Virus record (IMG/VR): IMGVR_UViG_3300032288_005529
Coordinates: 1-38,701 of that record
Source of the DNA: a virus
DNA: 38,701 nt
Direction: 5' to 3' (one strand)
The translations under genes were made by a program, and so were the position numbers. Shown here in pieces: positions 1-6,761 of this stretch (position 1 is its first letter; every line of letters begins with the position of its first letter). The notes beneath the pieces were generated by a model. The model saw nothing but the letters and a program-made list of their open reading frames with translations, was not told where the DNA came from and searched no databases.

Positions 1-281
1 GATCCGGCTGCGTGTTCCGATTTTCCACCCGTTTTCTTTTGTTGGGATTGTAAGTCCTTAACGTATTTTTCAACGGCTTGGCCTACAGAAAGAGAGTGAG
101 TTTGTTGCAGTCCAACGATTGAAGAAAGGATCGCAACCATGCCATTTTGAGGAACCTTTGTCGCGTCAAAATGGAAATGTTCTACAAGTGTTGAAATAAT
201 TAATCTAGCTCTATCGGGTTTGATTCCGACCGCAGTAGCGATCGCATCGAGGTCATAGGTTTGCTGTGTTTGTGTTGTCAT
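1..281 (-). CDS. Hypothetical protein, C-terminus cut by window edge
   Basis: An open frame begins at ATG (281 reading left) and runs off the window, giving 93+ residues (begins MTTQTQQTYDLDAIATAVGI). The ATG overlaps the stop of the upstream gene in an ATGA arrangement, which indicates translational coupling. It contains a HIP1 octamer at 238-245. The N-terminal half (DLDAIATAVGIKPDRARLII) looks like a small helix-turn-helix; the C-terminal part is Lys/Gln rich. No family recognised. Confidence 0.6.
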   Translation of the reverse strand, partial: MTTQTQQTYDLDAIATAVGIKPDRARLIISTLVEHFHFDATKVPQNGMVAILSSIVGLQQTHSLSVGQAVEKYVKDLQSQQKKTGGKSEHAAG

Positions 282-535
282 AGTCCTTTTACTCTGATAT
301 CGTTCAAAATTCTTTCACGAGTTCGGGTTCTAGCCCGGTTTCGATATTCAATTAACTTGCTTGTTGCCTCTGCGGAAATCATTCCGTCGTGGGGTTGAAA
401 ATCAAATTCTTCAGGAGATAATACGCTTCTTAAATCAGCGCATAAAAGGCGAAGATGGTTGACCGAGATCCCTAATATAGAGGCAACTTGCTCACGGGTA
501 TAGTGGGTTATTTCCTCAATACTTGCGCTCCTCAT
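278..535 (-). CDS. Small helix-turn-helix-like protein
   Basis: An 85-residue protein. Residues 13-33 (TREQVASILGISVNHLRLLC) read as a classic helix-turn-helix, as in MerR/excisionase-type or sigma-like small regulators. The C-terminus is Arg-rich (RNRARTRTRERI). It is the first gene of a two-gene leftward unit, overlapping the next gene by ATGA. A palindromic site lies about 35-55 bases upstream of its start. Role unknown; DNA binding is inferred from the motif only. Confidence 0.6.
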   Translation of the reverse strand: MRSASIEEITHYTREQVASILGISVNHLRLLCADLRSVLSPEEFDFQPHDGMISAEATSKLIEYRNRARTRTRERILNDIRVKGL

Positions 536-568
536 AGTCGGTTGTTAATCGTTTAAGTTTGGTTTCAT

Positions 569-590
569 AAGCGAAATATTTCGTTCGCTT
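569..590. promoter_or_regulatory. Palindromic site upstream of the HTH gene
   Basis: A perfect 12-bp palindrome (CGAAATATTTCG, 572-583) sits inside longer interrupted arms AAGCGAA (569-575) and TTCGCTT (584-590). It lies between the terminator at 659-693 and the start of the leftward gene ending at 278. This is a plausible operator for that gene; no protein partner can be named. Confidence 0.35.
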
Positions 591-654
591 GATACTTAAG
601 ATAAGGGTGATTCAATGGATCATCAATGCGCTTGTGAATTCGCTTGCGAACAAA

Positions 655-693
655 CTAAAAACCCCTGGACTCAAACAAAAGATCCAGGGGTTT
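655..693 (-). terminator. Rho-independent terminator of gene 706-912
   Basis: An 11-bp perfect stem (659-669 pairs with 683-693, 13-nt loop) is followed on the minus strand by TTTTTAGTTTG. It lies directly downstream of the stop of the leftward 706-912 gene and so separates that gene from the next leftward pair. Confidence 0.8.
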
Positions 694-705
694 AAAGGGT
701 TATTT

Positions 706-912
706 TTATTTTGTGGTGTGTTCTTGGTAAACCCTGTATGCGTCCTTTTTGGCTCTTCGAGAGGGGTTGCGATAACCGCAATTCCATTGCCTTACTATTG
801 AATCAGAATAGTCCATTTCTTCTGCTATTCGTTGTAACGTCCATTGCGGAAAATGTTGTTGGAGGAATCTTGCGGGATTGATGTTATCGATGTCGATGTC
901 TTGTTGTAACAT
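706..912 (-). CDS. Small DNA-binding-like protein
   Basis: A 68-residue protein. The segment FPQWTLQRIAEEMDYSDSIV followed by RQWNCGYRNPSRRAK has the shape of a helix-turn-helix with a basic recognition helix. It forms a monocistronic leftward unit with its own promoter region (around 998-1035) and terminator (655-693), diverging from the rightward gene at 1046. Likely a small regulator, possibly acting on the shared divergent promoter region; inferred from motif and position. Confidence 0.65.
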   Translation of the reverse strand: MLQQDIDIDNINPARFLQQHFPQWTLQRIAEEMDYSDSIVRQWNCGYRNPSRRAKKDAYRVYQEHTTK

Positions 913-953
913 TGGTTTAGCCTCAACTTGGGTTTAACGAACTGGTTGGGGTT

Positions 954-988
954 GGGGTTGATCGGCTGTCATCCGGTCAGCCCCTTTT
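954..988 (+). promoter_or_regulatory. Leader hairpin upstream of gene 706-912
   Basis: Arms 954-965 and 973-984 form a 12-bp stem (with G-U wobbles on the plus strand) followed by TTTTGATTT. Read leftward, this is the 5' leader of gene 706-912. Sequence around TCAGCCCCTTTTG resembles the hairpin at 7450-7487, which sits in the same position relative to another leftward gene. It could be a plus-strand terminator or a leader structure. Confidence 0.4.
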
Positions 989-997
989 GATTTGTGA

Positions 998-1035
998 TAC
1001 ACTGATTATACACAAGCTACACACAAATTGTACAC
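998..1035. promoter_or_regulatory. Divergent promoter region with four TACAC direct repeats
   Basis: TACAC occurs at 998, 1009, 1018 and 1031, roughly one helical turn apart. On the minus strand TATAAT (1005-1010) is a good -10 for gene 706-912, with TGTACA (1029-1034) as a weak -35 at 18 bp. The repeats overlap this promoter and the 5' end of the rightward gene, as expected for an operator. Binding protein unknown. Confidence 0.45.
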
Positions 1036-1045
1036 TATTAAGAAT

Positions 1046-1294
1046 ATGACAATAGACGAAAGGACACGATTAGGAATATTGATTCCTGCATGGCACAAAA
1101 AATTATTGTATCTATGGGCTGGATTAAAAGGAACTAGCCCCACTAATTTAGCGGGAAATATAATACAAGCTAGGATAGAAGCCAACCTAGATCAAATAAT
1201 GTTAATGGCAGATTCAAGAGCCAAGGATCTAGGGATAACAACAGAAGAATTTATAGATAGAATCGTAGGTAATAATTCAGATAGCGATAATTGA
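1046..1294 (+). CDS. Ribbon-helix-helix-like protein
   Basis: An 82-residue protein. The start is taken at ATG 1046; an in-frame TTG at 1028 is possible. A short strand (TRLGILIP) is followed by two helices (AWHKKLLYLWAGLKG and TSPTNLAGNIIQARIEANLD), matching the layout of Arc/CopG ribbon-helix-helix DNA-binding proteins. Its stop overlaps or abuts the next gene, a nuclease. Probably a small transcription regulator; the call rests on fold-like pattern only. Confidence 0.55.
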   Translation: MTIDERTRLGILIPAWHKKLLYLWAGLKGTSPTNLAGNIIQARIEANLDQIMLMADSRAKDLGITTEEFIDRIVGNNSDSDN

Positions 1295-1296
1295 CA

Positions 1297-1611
1297 ATGC
1301 TGTCCCGTGCCGAACTAAGATTTGCCGAACTTTGGGATCTTCTTCACCCTGATATTGATCTTCACACCGAATACAGGTTTACCCCTCCCCGTCGATTCCG
1401 CTTTGACTTCGCCTCTATCGATTCAAAAGTAGCAATTGAAATCAATGGCGGCAACTGGATTCGCGGACGGCATACTAGAGCATCAAATCTATCTAATGAA
1501 TACGAGAAGTTGAACCTTGCCACGTTGAACGGTTGGCGGGTGTTCGTGCTATCTCCTGAGATGATTAACGAGGATTGGTTATCAAGAATTGCTTCCTGTA
1601 TTAAAAATTAA
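1297..1611 (+). CDS. PD-(D/E)XK-type endonuclease
   Basis: A 104-residue protein; ATG 1297 preferred over an overlapping TTG at 1291. The core FRFDFASIDSKVAIEINGGN matches the PD-(D/E)XK pattern: an Asp after a strand, then E-x-N with hydrophobic strands. It is followed by GRHTRAS and a conserved EYEKLNLATLNGWRVF segment, as in phage RecU/VSR/DUF559-like nucleases. Such small phage nucleases act as Holliday-junction or repair endonucleases; the substrate here is not shown. Lies directly before the RNR gene. Confidence 0.7.
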   Translation: MLSRAELRFAELWDLLHPDIDLHTEYRFTPPRRFRFDFASIDSKVAIEINGGNWIRGRHTRASNLSNEYEKLNLATLNGWRVFVLSPEMINEDWLSRIASCIKN

Positions 1612-1613
1612 AA

Positions 1614-1642
1614 TTGCTAACTTATTGAGTTTTAATTATAAT
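1614..1642 (+). promoter_or_regulatory. Sigma70-type promoter for nrdB
   Basis: TTGCTA (1614-1619), a 17-bp spacer, and a perfect TATAAT (1637-1642). The ribosome-binding site CGGGAG precedes the nrdB ATG at 1674. The promoter starts just after the stop of the nuclease gene, so nrdB can be expressed independently. Confidence 0.7.
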
Positions 1643-1673
1643 ATCAAAAGCCTTTTAATTCGGGAGTAAAGCA

Positions 1674-2336
1674 ATGACAAATTCCATTATGGAACCCAAT
1701 AAAATCTTCAATCCAAATGGTAATGATGACATTAACCATCGTTCAATTTGGTATGGAGAAACAACCAATTTAATGCAATTGAATGATGTGCGTTATTCTT
1801 GGGCTGTTGGCTTGTATAAACAACTACGTGAGCAATTCTGGATTCCAGAAAAAATCGACATTACCCAAGACGTTAACGACTACCGAAATTTAACACCCGA
1901 CGAGGAAAGAGCTTATGATGGAATTCTTTCTTATTTAACGTTTTTAGATAGTATACAGACTTGTAATATACCACACCTAAAAAGCGTTGTAACGGCTCCT
2001 GAGATAGCATTGTGCATGGCTGAACAAACTTCTCAGGAAGCCATGCACAATCATTCCTACCAACTTATGATAGAAACTATTATTCCAACAGAAAAAAGGA
2101 ATGTTATATATGATTTCTGGAGAACCGATACACTCCTTTTTAAACGCTGTGAATTCATTGCAAGTATGTATCAAAAATATATTGATACACTATCAGAAGA
2201 AAGTTATTTTGAAGCTTTAATGGCTAATTTTATCCTTGAAGGTATATATTTCTACTCAGGCTTCTGCTTCTTCTACAACCTATCTTCAAGAATGTTAATG
2301 TCAGGTTCTGCTGATATATTTAAACTCATCAACCGT
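1674..2336 (+). CDS. nrdB: Ribonucleotide reductase small subunit, exon 1
   Basis: N-terminal 221 codons of a class I RNR beta subunit, which generates the radical for ribonucleotide reduction together with an alpha subunit. Visible ligands are D92 (in YLTFLDSIQTCNIP), E122 and H125 (QEAMHNHSY), E189 (NFILEG); Y129 sits at the radical-tyrosine position. The reading stops at a TAA immediately after codon 221 (KLINR), where homologues continue with DE..H. That stop is the first codon of a group I intron. Joined to 3322-3708 the protein is 349 residues, normal for the family. No large subunit is in the window. Confidence 0.92.
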
Positions 2337-3321
2337 TAAATTTTCATAGCGGCTTTTTGTAGAAATACAAATCGAAAACCCCTCTAATTCAGGGAACATC
2401 TCATAAGAGAAAATCCTGAGCCAAGCGGAAAAGATGAACTCTCTCATGCTATAATTAAATCATTATACACAATGGTTTAATTATGCGTAAGAAACACCCT
2501 AATCTACCATACGAATTATCCCAAGACGGTTTAATATACAAATCAAGAACTCCAGGCATAAAAAAGACAACTAAAAGCAAATATGGATATCATTTTATTA
2601 GTTATGCTGGAACAACCTTTCTTATTCATAGACTGATTTGGGAAACGTTTGTAGGGGATATTCCAAAAGGGTTACAAATCAATCATATTGATGGTAACAA
2701 ATCTAATAATAGACTTTCAAACCTTGAATTAGTCACACCTGCTGAAAATATACACCATGCTTATAAAATAGGGCTAAAGACAGGAAATTCAGCAGAAACC
2801 AATTCAATGGCTAAACTAAGTAATGACCAATATCTTTCAATGATTCATGAAATTGTTAATGGTGCAACAAACGATGAAATAGCAGAAAAATATGGTTTGC
2901 ATTCTCGTTATGTATCATTAGTTAGACACAAGAAGCGTCTAAAAGTTTTATGGGAAAAATACGAAAAAGATAACGGTTGTATCAAAGTTAAAAATAGTCC
3001 GGGTTTGAATAGTAAAATACCGATTGAGTTAAGGGTTGAAGTTATTAAAAGATTACCAAACTTCACTAATAAAAAATTAGCTCAAGAATTAGGTATAGAC
3101 CCGTCTACTATTAGCAATGTTCGTTACAAGAAATCATGGTTAGATGCGTGGGAGATAGTTGATTCCGAAGGTGCAACGACTAGCGAAAGCGTAGGGTCAA
3201 GTGACTCGAAACGAGGGGCTTCCTAATAATAATAGGAAGGTGATATAGTCTAATCTAATAGGTGACTATTAGCAGTTCTTAGAGAACGGGTAAGGATTAA
3301 CGAACCTTATTGAATATTATG
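2337..3321 (+). ncRNA. Group I self-splicing intron in nrdB
   Basis: A 985-nt intron between codons for R221 and D222. P1: exon end AACCGT (2331-2336) pairs with an internal guide at 2349-2354, leaving the U-G pair at the splice site. A conserved P/Q-like segment AATCCTGAGCCAAGC lies at 2411-2425. GACTA (3178-3182) can pair with TAGTC (3246-3250) as P7. The last base is G3321 (omega G). The 5' strand of P7 lies inside the 3' end of the HNH gene. The first three intron bases are an in-frame TAA. Confidence 0.9.
2483..3226 (+). CDS. Intron-encoded HNH homing endonuclease
   Basis: A 247-residue free-standing ORF inside the nrdB intron. The HNH core spans about residues 48-92: FLIHRLIWETFVG, GLQINHIDGNKSNNRLSN, LELVTPAENIHHA. 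Two helix-turn-helix-like modules follow: about 108-143 (NDEIAEKYGLHSRYVSLV) and about 178-215 (NKKLAQELGIDPSTISNV). These would give sequence recognition for intron mobility, cutting an intronless nrdB. The last ~20 codons (Ser/Gly rich) overlap the catalytic core of the intron, so coding and ribozyme constraints coincide there. Confidence 0.9.
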   Translation: MRKKHPNLPYELSQDGLIYKSRTPGIKKTTKSKYGYHFISYAGTTFLIHRLIWETFVGDIPKGLQINHIDGNKSNNRLSNLELVTPAENIHHAYKIGLKTGNSAETNSMAKLSNDQYLSMIHEIVNGATNDEIAEKYGLHSRYVSLVRHKKRLKVLWEKYEKDNGCIKVKNSPGLNSKIPIELRVEVIKRLPNFTNKKLAQELGIDPSTISNVRYKKSWLDAWEIVDSEGATTSESVGSSDSKRGAS

Positions 3322-3708
3322 GATGAACTTTCTCACGTCCGGTTATACCAAAAAATCATCCCTGAAGCAATGCAAACGTTCCCACATTCAATAGAAAAAA
3401 TTTATGAAATGTTTGATAATGCGGTCAAGCATGAGATTTTGTGGGTTAATCATATTGTAGGCAATAATATTTTAGGAATCACCGAATCCAGTACCGAGCA
3501 ATATATTAAATATCTTGCTAATATTCGATTAAAATCCATTGGATTGGAACCGCTTTACACCGATCCGATTTACTTTAAAAACTGCTACTCTCACCTGGAG
3601 AAAATAGCAGATACAGGGAAGGAAGCAAGTGTGAAGGCTAACTTCTTTGATAGTGGTGTTACCAGTTACGTGATGTCTTCTGGTGTTGACGGCTGGGAAG
3701 AGGTTTAA
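3322..3708 (+). CDS. nrdB: Ribonucleotide reductase small subunit, exon 2
   Basis: 128 codons beginning GAT GAA CTT TCT CAC (DELSH), which supply the last two metal ligands (E223, H226 of the joined protein). The catalytic site is therefore completed only after splicing. The C-terminus (FFDSGVTSYVMSSGVDGWEEV) is the acidic tail that typically docks on the large subunit. A TTG at 3310 in the intron could allow separate translation of this piece, but it would be inactive alone. A strong hairpin terminator follows. Confidence 0.92.
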   Translation, partial: DELSHVRLYQKIIPEAMQTFPHSIEKIYEMFDNAVKHEILWVNHIVGNNILGITESSTEQYIKYLANIRLKSIGLEPLYTDPIYFKNCYSHLEKIADTGKEASVKANFFDSGVTSYVMSSGVDGWEEV

Positions 3709-3714
3709 AAATTT

Positions 3715-3751
3715 TTAACCCCTAGCGATCGCAGCAGTCGCTAGGGGTTAA
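3715..3751. terminator. Bidirectional terminator between convergent genes
   Basis: A 14-bp perfect stem (3715-3728 with 3738-3751, 9-nt loop). T-rich sequence follows on the minus strand (AAATTTTTAAAC). It separates nrdB from the leftward gene ending at 3772. A HIP1 octamer GCGATCGC (3725-3732) is built into the stem and loop. Confidence 0.8.
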
Positions 3752-3771
3752 AAGTTGTCAATCAATTCCCC

Positions 3772-4056
3772 CTAATTAACAAACTTGATTTGCTCTTTTT
3801 CTAGGAATTGAAACCATTGTTTTTGTGTTGGAGCCAACTCTCTATTTAAAGGGTGAGGAAACACTCGCCGAGCTATCTTGGCTGCTGCGATCGCCTCTCT
3901 CTTGGTTGGAAAATAACCGGGGATTTTTAACCCGCTAGGGGCGTGAGTGACAACCCAGTAATCGCCCTCGTGGCGGTTTATTGCCAACCATTTTCTAACG
4001 GTTGCTTTAACTGGGATTTTCCCATAGATGGTCTGGGTTACTATTTTTTTTCTCAT
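3772..4056 (-). CDS. Hypothetical basic protein
   Basis: A 94-residue, Lys/Arg-rich protein (MRKKIVTQTIYGKIPVKATV...). It has a middle segment typical of short phage AP2/integrase-arm-like beta proteins (YWVVTHAPSGLKIPGYFPTK) and a helix rich in Ala (REAIAAAKIARRV). Last gene of the leftward early operon, ending at the shared terminator. Function not recognised. Confidence 0.65.
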   Translation of the reverse strand: MRKKIVTQTIYGKIPVKATVRKWLAINRHEGDYWVVTHAPSGLKIPGYFPTKREAIAAAKIARRVFPHPLNRELAPTQKQWFQFLEKEQIKFVN

Positions 4057-4057
4057 G

Positions 4058-4240
4058 CTACCTCTGTTTGTTAATCACTGATGCAGGTTCTCCAATCCAC
4101 TCCTCTTGAATCCTGTATTTCCCTCCGTTTTTGGTAAGTTCTTCAAATTTACGTCGAGCGTCGTTAAGTCGATCAAAACACCCAATTATTGCCACTGGAT
4201 GATCGACTTTTAAAATTGAATAACCGATAAGTTTGCCCAT
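4058..4240 (-). CDS. Hypothetical protein, 60 aa
   Basis: The start is placed at ATG 4240 (MGKLIGYSILKVDHPVAI), preceded by TTAAGGAAC as ribosome-binding site; a longer in-frame start at 4276 would overlap the upstream gene. Mixed alpha/beta, no recognised domain. Separated by one base from the next leftward gene. Confidence 0.6.
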   Translation of the reverse strand: MGKLIGYSILKVDHPVAIIGCFDRLNDARRKFEELTKNGGKYRIQEEWIGEPASVINKQR

Positions 4241-4248
4241 TATGTTCC

Positions 4249-4536
4249 TTAATTTGATTGTTGTTTTCCCCAACATTCGTTACACAATTCGTCGCCAGAC
4301 CCCATAAAACACCAAGGGACTAATCGAGAACATTTTTCACACTCATCCAAAACAGGAACTAAATGACTTGGTTCTTGACAGTCCGCATTAGAGCAGTTGT
4401 CACACTCGCACTCAAAAAAATAGCAACTTATTGTTTTACATTGGCAATAAATTGGTTTTTTTGTGCCAACTTCACAAGCTGTTTTTTGCAACAGATTGAA
4501 CAATGTAGGAGAAATAGTTGAAAGGGTTGCACTCAT
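4249..4536 (-). CDS. Cysteine-rich putative zinc-binding protein
   Basis: A 95-residue protein with about 13 Cys, grouped as CQCKTISC, CECDNCSNADC, CEKCSRLVPWC and CNECWG. Several C-x2-C pairs suggest two or more zinc knuckles. Its start overlaps the upstream ASCH gene stop by four bases. Zinc-rich small early phage proteins often bind host proteins or nucleic acid; no specific role can be claimed. Confidence 0.65.
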   Translation of the reverse strand: MSATLSTISPTLFNLLQKTACEVGTKKPIYCQCKTISCYFFECECDNCSNADCQEPSHLVPVLDECEKCSRLVPWCFMGSGDELCNECWGKQQSN

Positions 4537-4874
4537 TCTATGAAGTCTCCTGGGGTCAATTCACTAACAAGTGGGCTAAAATCGTCAGGGAGTGGAGCCA
4601 CGATTTTCCCAAGGGATAAAACAAACACTAGCGATCCTTGCTCAATTGTCCCCTCGCTCCATTCCGGGTTAGGGACACCCTTACCAATCCCTAAGAGCTC
4701 AACCGTAACGGACGGGACGCTGTTCCCGTATCCGTTGGTAAAGCGGATATGGGTTAACGGCTTATCAAACCGGGTTTGATAATATGGCTTGATTTCTCGA
4801 TATTCCTCCTTTTTTTCACCAGAGGAAATCATATCGAACCATTTCTTTTTGATGGGTAGGATTAGAGTTTTCAT
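4533..4874 (-). CDS. ASCH (PUA-like) domain protein
   Basis: A 113-residue protein. The N-terminus MKTLILPIKKKWFDMISSGE followed by KKEEYREIKPYYQTRF is the typical opening of ASCH-domain proteins, which are PUA-related beta-barrels that bind RNA or modified nucleotides. TVELLGIGKGVPNPEW continues the barrel. Found in many phages as a small accessory protein. Overlaps the downstream Cys-rich gene, consistent with one operon. Confidence 0.75.
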   Translation of the reverse strand: MKTLILPIKKKWFDMISSGEKKEEYREIKPYYQTRFDKPLTHIRFTNGYGNSVPSVTVELLGIGKGVPNPEWSEGTIEQGSLVFVLSLGKIVAPLPDDFSPLVSELTPGDFIE

Positions 4875-4880
4875 TGTTAA

Positions 4881-5231
4881 TTAATAACTACGATCATCGG
4901 AGTCGGGAAGGAGATTAAATGTTTCCTCCTTCCACTTTTCCAAAAGTCTATAGTTCTCCGGTGTTGGCTCACCGTCGTTATTTTCGCCGAAGATTTCAAC
5001 CGCTTTTTTTAAAGCAGTCAAGGCGTTGTCGAAGGATAGAGGGAAATGAAATAACTTCAATCCTTTTTGGGTATGGTAAATCGTCCATTTGCCTTTATCC
5101 CAATGGTCAGTTATTCCCCAATTTCCTATGGCGTACCCTTCTACTTCCTGATATTTAATTGTGGGGAAGTCAGGGTAGAATCGGTTTCCTCCAACAAAAT
5201 TTGTTGCAATCTTAAAGGTTGTCTTTTTCAT
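4881..5231 (-). CDS. Hypothetical protein, 116 aa
   Basis: The start is at ATG 5231 (MKKTTFKIATNFVGG), preceded by a strong GGAGGAAAG; an upstream in-frame start at 5261 falls inside a hairpin and is less likely. The middle contains aromatic-rich strands (GKWTIYHTQKGLKLFHFPLS) and a helix. No family recognised. An intergenic GGGGG/CCCCC hairpin lies just upstream of its ribosome-binding site. Confidence 0.65.
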   Translation of the reverse strand: MKKTTFKIATNFVGGNRFYPDFPTIKYQEVEGYAIGNWGITDHWDKGKWTIYHTQKGLKLFHFPLSFDNALTALKKAVEIFGENNDGEPTPENYRLLEKWKEETFNLLPDSDDRSY

Positions 5232-5247
5232 TTTTCTTTCCTCCGGT

Positions 5248-5266
5248 TGGGGGAATTTCACCCCCA
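5248..5266 (-). other. Intergenic hairpin, GGGGGTGAAATTCCCCC type
   Basis: A 6-bp G/C stem with loop TGAAATT on the minus strand, located between a stop codon and the ribosome-binding site of the next gene. There is no T-run, so it is unlikely to be a terminator. The same core recurs at 6737-6757 in the same operon, also just ahead of a gene. Confidence 0.5.
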
Positions 5267-5276
5267 GAATTATTGA

Positions 5277-6107
5277 TTAAAATGGGAGAGATTCTTTGGC
5301 GATCTCCGAATCAGATGGCGGTAAAGCGGCTAGTATTGCTTCCGGTCGGATTAATGGTCGCTTGGGCTGTAAACCCTGCCAAACAAATTCTTTCGTTTTT
5401 ACGTCGTATCCTACGAAATACTCTTTCCAATTTTCGAGGACTGGGACTTCATAGCTAACAACCTTGCAGGCTGGTGATTTTGTTTTGTCTCCCGCCATTT
5501 CCCGCTTAACCTCAAAAGCAAATACACACAAGGACTTGAATGTCATGGCTTTTTCACTAGCAGGGATTCCGCAAGTAATAGCGTGGCAGGTTGTAATTTT
5601 CTGGATAAATTCCTGCCATTTCTGTGAAAATGACGCTTGAGCCGCGCCTTTGAGTTTTAAACTCAAAGGAACTTGATGTAGAGGCTTATTTTCTTTGTCT
5701 AGCAACATAACTTCAAAGGCTTGAAAGTTAGTAAAGTTTTCATCTGCTCCATGCACGGCTTTTTTGTAGTAACCGGTGAAAACATTATTCTGTTGTTCTT
5801 TAGATGCAGATTTATCTAATGCTAAAACCGGAGTCCGAGGGCATACCAACATCCGCATTTTATTAAGCAAAATGCCTTGCTCGGTTTCTCCTGAACTTTC
5901 AAATGAATAGTCAACCAATGTTTTTTCGTCAAAGTCTAACCATCCAGCTTTAGCAGCTTGATTTATTTCAATAAAATACCCGCATTCTTTAGGTGTTGCC
6001 CCTCTTAATGCTTGAATACGAGGAAGTAGTGCGTTAGGGTCTAAATACTCCTCAGACGCAAACTCATCTTGGATCTGCATTGATTGGTCTTGAATTACTG
6101 AAGTCAT
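5277..6107 (-). CDS. DUF5895-like cyanobacterial phage protein
   Basis: A 276-residue soluble protein. The opening EYLDPNALLPRIQALRG followed by TPKECGYFIEINQA and the internal MRMLVCPRTPVLALDK resemble DUF5895 proteins found in cyanobacteria and their phages; I recall the family by pattern and cannot verify it. It is the longest protein of the left early operon. The 5' leader (6108-6199) is one copy of a repeated RNA element, and there is no clear Shine-Dalgarno sequence. Confidence 0.65.
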   Translation of the reverse strand: MTSVIQDQSMQIQDEFASEEYLDPNALLPRIQALRGATPKECGYFIEINQAAKAGWLDFDEKTLVDYSFESSGETEQGILLNKMRMLVCPRTPVLALDKSASKEQQNNVFTGYYKKAVHGADENFTNFQAFEVMLLDKENKPLHQVPLSLKLKGAAQASFSQKWQEFIQKITTCHAITCGIPASEKAMTFKSLCVFAFEVKREMAGDKTKSPACKVVSYEVPVLENWKEYFVGYDVKTKEFVWQGLQPKRPLIRPEAILAALPPSDSEIAKESLPF

Positions 6108-6199
6108 AAAATTGTTGATTTGTTTAGTTTCTGTTTGGGCTCAATCGCACCGCCCCAACGCCCCACAATCGCACTATGAGGCGTAAGGGAGGGCGATTA
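6108..6199 (-). repeat. Intergenic leader element, copy A
   Basis: Fills the whole space between the stop of gene 6197-6424 and the ATG at 6107. Matches copy B (6435-6515) almost base for base except for an 11-bp insertion and a few changes. On the sense (minus) RNA a 7-bp stem forms between 6178-6184 and 6158-6164 with a 13-nt loop. Candidate cis-acting RNA. Confidence 0.65.
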
Positions 6200-6424
6200 G
6201 GGGGTATCACAATTTCCATTTATATAACAATCGTCTTCTTCCTCTTCCTCCTCTTCCGTATAACCCTTTTTATCTAATTCTTCCCAGAGAGACTCTGCAT
6301 CTTCTACACAAAATTTTGCTGCATTTTTTCTTTCCCAGTAGGGTTCTTTGCTAATAGATACATTGATCTTGGATGCAACCATTAGTCGAATAGAGGCTTG
6401 TTGAATAAATTCTGATTTGTTCAT
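6197..6424 (-). CDS. Hypothetical protein with acidic tail
   Basis: A 75-residue protein starting MNKSEFIQQASIRLMVASKI, with a run of seven Glu plus two Asp near the C-terminus (TEEEEEEEDD). AAGGAAG precedes the ATG. Flanked on both sides by copies of the same intergenic leader element. No known family. Confidence 0.6.
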   Translation of the reverse strand: MNKSEFIQQASIRLMVASKINVSISKEPYWERKNAAKFCVEDAESLWEELDKKGYTEEEEEEEDDCYINGNCDTP

Positions 6425-6434
6425 AACTTCCTTA

Positions 6435-6515
6435 AATTGTTGATTTGTTTATGGGCTAATCGCACCGCCCCAACGCTCCACAATCGCACTATGAAGCGTA
6501 AGGGAAGTTGATTAT
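6435..6515 (-). repeat. Intergenic leader element, copy B
   Basis: Fills the space between the stop of gene 6516-6707 and the start of gene 6197-6424. The equivalent stem is 6494-6500 with 6474-6480. One C-G pair of copy A is a U-A pair here, a compensatory change, and a U-G wobble is kept that pairs only in the sense RNA. Confidence 0.65.
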
Positions 6516-6707
6516 TTACCAGTAAATAGCCAATTCTTTCAATTTTTCAAGCTCGGATTCATAACCGGATTGCCCCATAGAAAACAGTTTGATTGTTTCG
6601 ACGGGCGTAAGGTTTTCAATCCGTTCTTTTGCCGATTTTATGTGTCCCATTCTTACGTTTTCGAGAATTCTTATTGCGACTTCTACCATTTCTTGATGTG
6701 TTTGCAT
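6516..6707 (-). CDS. Hypothetical helical protein, 63 aa
   Basis: Predicted all-alpha (MVEVAIRILENVRMGHIKSA, PVETIKLFSMG, ELEKLKELAIYW). GGAG precedes the ATG at a normal distance. A GGGGG/CCCCC hairpin (6737-6757) lies in its leader. No family recognised. Confidence 0.6.
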   Translation of the reverse strand: MQTHQEMVEVAIRILENVRMGHIKSAKERIENLTPVETIKLFSMGQSGYESELEKLKELAIYW

Positions 6708-6736
6708 TGTTTTTACTCCGTTATTTTGTAGTGATA

Positions 6737-6757
6737 TAGGGGGAATTTCACCCCCTA
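6737..6757 (-). other. Intergenic hairpin, second copy of GGGGGTGAAATTCCCCC type
   Basis: A 7-bp stem TAGGGGG/CCCCCTA with the same TGAAATT loop as 5248-5266. It sits between the small frame at 6762 and the start of gene 6516-6707. Confidence 0.5.
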
Positions 6758-6761
6758 ATTT

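Noticed and set aside
589-801. Rightward 70-codon frame
   Set aside because: It runs through the terminator stem 659-693 and overlaps the 3' end of the better supported leftward gene 706-912.
3802-3813. Third AGGAATTGAAAC, like the 3' end of the CRISPR-like elements
   Set aside because: Only the last 12 bases match, the preceding 25 do not, and it lies in well-supported coding sequence of gene 3772-4056.
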